Shown: positions 3,998 to 6,531 of the stretch, in pieces
Layout: each line of letters begins with the position of its first letter
How positions within the stretch are numbered: position 1 is the first letter of the stretch
Assembly (NCBI GenBank): GCA_003567255.1
Contig: PWZW01000219.1
Location: 1 to 6,531 of the forward strand
DNA: 6,531 nucleotides
Source: Puniceicoccaceae bacterium
GTDB taxonomy: Bacteria; Verrucomicrobiota; Verrucomicrobiia; Opitutales; Coraliomargaritaceae
Direction of reading: 5' to 3'
The notes under the pieces: model-generated
Seen by the model: only the letters and a program-made list of their open reading frames with translations
Database searches by the model: none
Told to the model about the DNA's origin: nothing
Translations under genes and position numbers: made by a program

Positions 3998-6495
3998 TGG
4001 GCTTTCCACGGTTTTTTTGCTCCCAACTGGCCGACCGTTTCTTCAAATAACTGACGCTTATCTGCCTTCAGATGCTGAATGCGCTCCTCTACGGTGCCTT
4101 CGGTAATAAGGCGGTAGATGAACACTTTACGCTGCTGACCCAAGCGATGCACCCGATCGACTGCTTGCCGCTCAACCGCCGGATTCCACCAAGGGTCCAG
4201 CACGAAAACATAATCGGCAGCGTGCAAGGTGATCCCCGTGCCTCCCGCCCGCAGACTCACCAAAATGATGGCCGAACCCTCACCCGTTTGAAATTGATCA
4301 ACCGGTTTTCCCCGGTTTTTGGTGCCTCCGTTGAGTTCATAGACCGGTACCCCCGGAAAATCCGTTTTCAGCTGTGTCTTCAAGCGGTTTAAGAGACCGA
4401 CAAACTGGCTGAAAATCACTATTTTCCGACCTTCCACAGCTTCGAGCGCCTCCCTCAAGCGGACCAACAAACTCTGGATTTTTCCGCTCTGCGATAAATC
4501 AACGTGCTGACCGGGAATCAGCCCAGGGTCGCAACACGCTTGGCGCAAACGAGTGAGCAGGGTAAAGACGTGCGTCGCCTTCGAAGCTGCAGCGTCCTCC
4601 TCACCGGCTTCAAGCACAGAACGCCCTTCCGCCAAAATACTGTCGTAGACCTGGCGCTGACGCGCTGAGATGGGACAGATGAGATCGATCTCCACTTTTT
4701 CCGGAAGTTCTTGGAGCACCTCTGCTTTCTTCCGCCGCAAAACAAACGGAGCCAACTGACGCCGCAACGTTTCGTGAAAATGCTTACGCTTGCGGAGATC
4801 TGGGCTCTCGGCGGCGGCTTCAAAACGAGCACGCGGCCCGAGCAGTCCCGGCATGAGAAAACGAAAGAGCGTCCAGATGTCCAGCGTCCGGTTCTCCAGT
4901 GGCGTGCCACTCAGGGCAAGGCGACACTCTGCCCGAATCGCACAGCACGCCTGAGTCACCTTGGCGTCGGGGTTTTTAATTTGTTGGGCTTCGTCCAGGA
5001 CGGCGTGGCTAAACTCAATTTCTTCAAGCAAGTGGCGATGCCGCCTCAGTTGAGTGTAGCTTGCCACCCACACCTCTATCGCTGCGTCCTCCGCCGATAC
5101 AAAATCATGCCCCCTCCGCAACACCGAGATGCGTAACTTGGGAAACCAGCGCGCGGCCTCGCTCAACCAAACCGGAACCACACTGGCGGGGCACACGATC
5201 AAGGCCGGACCACGCGCCTGCGCACGATCCTCTAAAAGCGATAGCACCTGCAGGGTTTTTCCCAGCCCCATCTCGTCGGCCAGCAAACCATGGCAACCAC
5301 GCTCCACCAGATTAACCAACCATGCCACGCCCTGGCGCTGGTAGGGCCGCAGCTCTTTCGGAAGCACCCGCCCCGCTAACAAGGCCCCCCGGTTTTGTAG
5401 CCCTTCACGCCAGGCCGCCATTTCTTTTTCGACGTCAAACTCAACTCCCTGCTGTCCAAACAGGGAGTACATCATGTAGCGGGGCCACTCCCGCAAATCA
5501 TCCGTGCATTTACCTCCAAGCAGCTTCCAATCCCTGAGAGACGCCGCCTGCTCCTCACGGATCTGGGCGAGCCCAAGCCCCGGCACCACGTGTACCCCAC
5601 GCCCGCGCCGCAAGATGCTTTCGGCCTCCAGCGGTTGCAGCCAATGGTCGCCCAGTCGCAAACGCCAATCCACCCGCATTTGCCCCTTGCCTGCCACCTC
5701 CACGCGCCCGATCACCTTGAGGTCACGGGGTCCCCGCGCCAGCACCCGCGCAGATTCAGCAATTTCGACTTGACCAAACTGCATCTGCCAACGCGCGAGC
5801 GCATGGGAGAAAAAGGGGCCAATCCGCGAAGGATCGTTGAGATGGAAGGCCCCCCCCTTCCGGTCGTACATAAAGCCCGCATCACGGGCTTTGCCAGTCA
5901 GGCGTACCAGCTTTTCGCGCTCGGCTCCGCTTTGCCAGATCGCGCCCGACCCCAGGGCAGCATCCCGCGAGCCATCCCCACTCAGCCAAAACGCCTGCAA
6001 ACGCAAGCCCCGCTCAACACCATCAACCACAAGGAGCAGGGAGCGCACGGCAGCGGTTTCTCCATCGCTGGGTGCATCTGCCTCACTGGCTTCCGGTCCC
6101 CCTGCTGTTTCGAGCGCGTTTTCAATTGCCGCATTGAGTGGCGGCGCCACGGGGGCCATCTCATCGGCAACCAATTCCTCAATTTCATAGAGACCAGCAA
6201 CCGCCACCGCAAGCGCCTGAGCCTCGTTGTCTGTGGATCCACGCACCTTCGGACGTGCCCCCTTAAACTCTATCACCGCGTAAGCGGTATCGCGCCGACC
6301 AAACTGGCAAGTGATGATCGCGTCCGTCGTACTCAACTCAAGACTCACCACCAACCCGTCTTTGTAATAGTTGCGTCCGGTTTCCAACGCCACGCTATCG
6401 AAGCCACCTTCCCAAGGCTCTAGTAAATGCCCAAACCACGCCTCCAAGGCACTCGTATTGTAAGCCTTTTTAGAAATTTTGCTGGTGTGAGACAT
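3925..6495 (-). CDS. SNF2/Rad54-family DNA-dependent ATPase (DEAD/DEAH-like helicase superfamily 2)
   Basis: An 856-residue SNF2-type ATPase starts at ATG 6495. Such proteins use ATP to translocate on duplex DNA and remodel or strip bound proteins; bacterial members are mostly uncharacterised. Residues 1-110 resemble the region around SWIM domains of bacterial SNF2 proteins, but the zinc ligands are absent. Residues 111-148 are an Ala/Glu/Pro-rich linker, and 149-385 form an accessory region. The ATPase core starts at ELRPYQRQGVAWL. It has motif I DEMGLGKT (407-414, Lys413), motif Ia (LIVCPASVVPVWL), motif II DEAQ (501-504), motif III SGTP (529-532), motif IV KIVIFSQF (about 688-695), motif V SLRAGGTGITL (about 747-757) and motif VI with DRVHRLGQQ (780-788, Arg781 and Arg784). 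All are intact, so an active ATPase is expected. DEAQ in place of DEGH/DEAH is common in bacterial SNF2 proteins. The 3' end overlaps the exported-protein gene by 73 bp. No Shine-Dalgarno sequence precedes the start. Confidence 0.93.
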   Translation of the reverse strand: MSHTSKISKKAYNTSALEAWFGHLLEPWEGGFDSVALETGRNYYKDGLVVSLELSTTDAIITCQFGRRDTAYAVIEFKGARPKVRGSTDNEAQALAVAVAGLYEIEELVADEMAPVAPPLNAAIENALETAGGPEASEADAPSDGETAAVRSLLLVVDGVERGLRLQAFWLSGDGSRDAALGSGAIWQSGAEREKLVRLTGKARDAGFMYDRKGGAFHLNDPSRIGPFFSHALARWQMQFGQVEIAESARVLARGPRDLKVIGRVEVAGKGQMRVDWRLRLGDHWLQPLEAESILRRGRGVHVVPGLGLAQIREEQAASLRDWKLLGGKCTDDLREWPRYMMYSLFGQQGVEFDVEKEMAAWREGLQNRGALLAGRVLPKELRPYQRQGVAWLVNLVERGCHGLLADEMGLGKTLQVLSLLEDRAQARGPALIVCPASVVPVWLSEAARWFPKLRISVLRRGHDFVSAEDAAIEVWVASYTQLRRHRHLLEEIEFSHAVLDEAQQIKNPDAKVTQACCAIRAECRLALSGTPLENRTLDIWTLFRFLMPGLLGPRARFEAAAESPDLRKRKHFHETLRRQLAPFVLRRKKAEVLQELPEKVEIDLICPISARQRQVYDSILAEGRSVLEAGEEDAAASKATHVFTLLTRLRQACCDPGLIPGQHVDLSQSGKIQSLLVRLREALEAVEGRKIVIFSQFVGLLNRLKTQLKTDFPGVPVYELNGGTKNRGKPVDQFQTGEGSAIILVSLRAGGTGITLHAADYVFVLDPWWNPAVERQAVDRVHRLGQQRKVFIYRLITEGTVEERIQHLKADKRQLFEETVGQLGAKKPWKAHYMDVLALAGLTSSAEAEDASKNA
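3997..4018 (+). terminator. Possible weak intrinsic terminator of the exported-protein gene
   Basis: GTGGG (3997-4001) can pair with TCCAC (4005-4009) through four Watson-Crick pairs and one wobble. Two bases later a run of seven T's follows (4012-4018). It begins at the last base of the stop codon of the plus-strand gene. The stem is short, and the same bases encode KKPWKAH of the SNF2 protein on the other strand, so the hairpin may be coincidental. Confidence 0.3.
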
Positions 6496-6531
6496 GTGTG
6501 GGGATACCGATCACCGTAGACGCGCTAAACT
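6496..6531. other. Upstream flank of the SNF2 gene
   Basis: Only 36 bases upstream of the SNF2 start are present. On the coding strand they show no purine-rich ribosome binding site and no recognisable -10 element. Nothing more can be said from this fragment. Confidence 0.4.

Noticed and set aside
4518..6423. Long open frames inside the SNF2 gene on other frames or the opposite strand (for example 5590-6423 plus, 4711-5136 plus, 4518-4910 minus).
   Set aside because: They are shadows of a gene with all SNF2 motifs intact, and their translations are Pro/Arg/Thr-rich without domains.

Overview
The window reads as an ordinary chromosomal stretch from a bacterium of moderately high GC content. 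The best guess is Verrucomicrobiota, perhaps an Opitutales/Puniceicoccales relative. This rests on a DUF5069-type protein, a bacterial SNF2-type ATPase, the general protein style and an intergenic block of GC-rich palindromes. It is an inference from gene content, since no rRNA or other marker gene is present. I see no tRNA, rRNA, CRISPR array, transposase, integrase or phage gene.

Layout: (1) 1-267 (+) is the 3' end of a gene that resembles the C-terminus of a tail-specific (Prc/CtpA-type) protease. (2) 268-688 holds no convincing gene. It is a mosaic of GC-rich palindromes, including two inverted copies of a 31-bp unit (373-403 and 487-517, 29/31 identical). (3) 689-2395 (+) encodes a soluble histidine kinase with two GAF domains and a complete transmitter. 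(4) 2392-2892 (-) encodes a DUF5069-family protein, and upstream of it on the same strand 2933-3349 (-) encodes a VanZ-like membrane protein, likely as a two-gene transcript. (5) 3464-3997 (+) encodes an exported protein of unknown function, divergent from the VanZ-like gene. (6) 3925-6495 (-) encodes a large SNF2/Rad54-like ATPase whose 3' end overlaps the exported-protein gene by 73 bp.

The genes do not form one recognisable pathway. They look like independent housekeeping, sensing and DNA-transaction functions packed tightly. The kinase and DUF5069 genes end on one shared CTAG, and the exported-protein and SNF2 genes overlap tail to tail. None of the five starts visible in the window has a clear Shine-Dalgarno motif. 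The kinase has no response regulator gene within view.

I found no strong evidence for an undescribed multi-gene system. The points most worth following are the paired inverted palindromic repeat units, the 73-bp convergent overlap with a possible terminator just inside the SNF2 gene, and the cysteine-poor N-terminus of the SNF2 protein, where a SWIM zinc finger might be expected.
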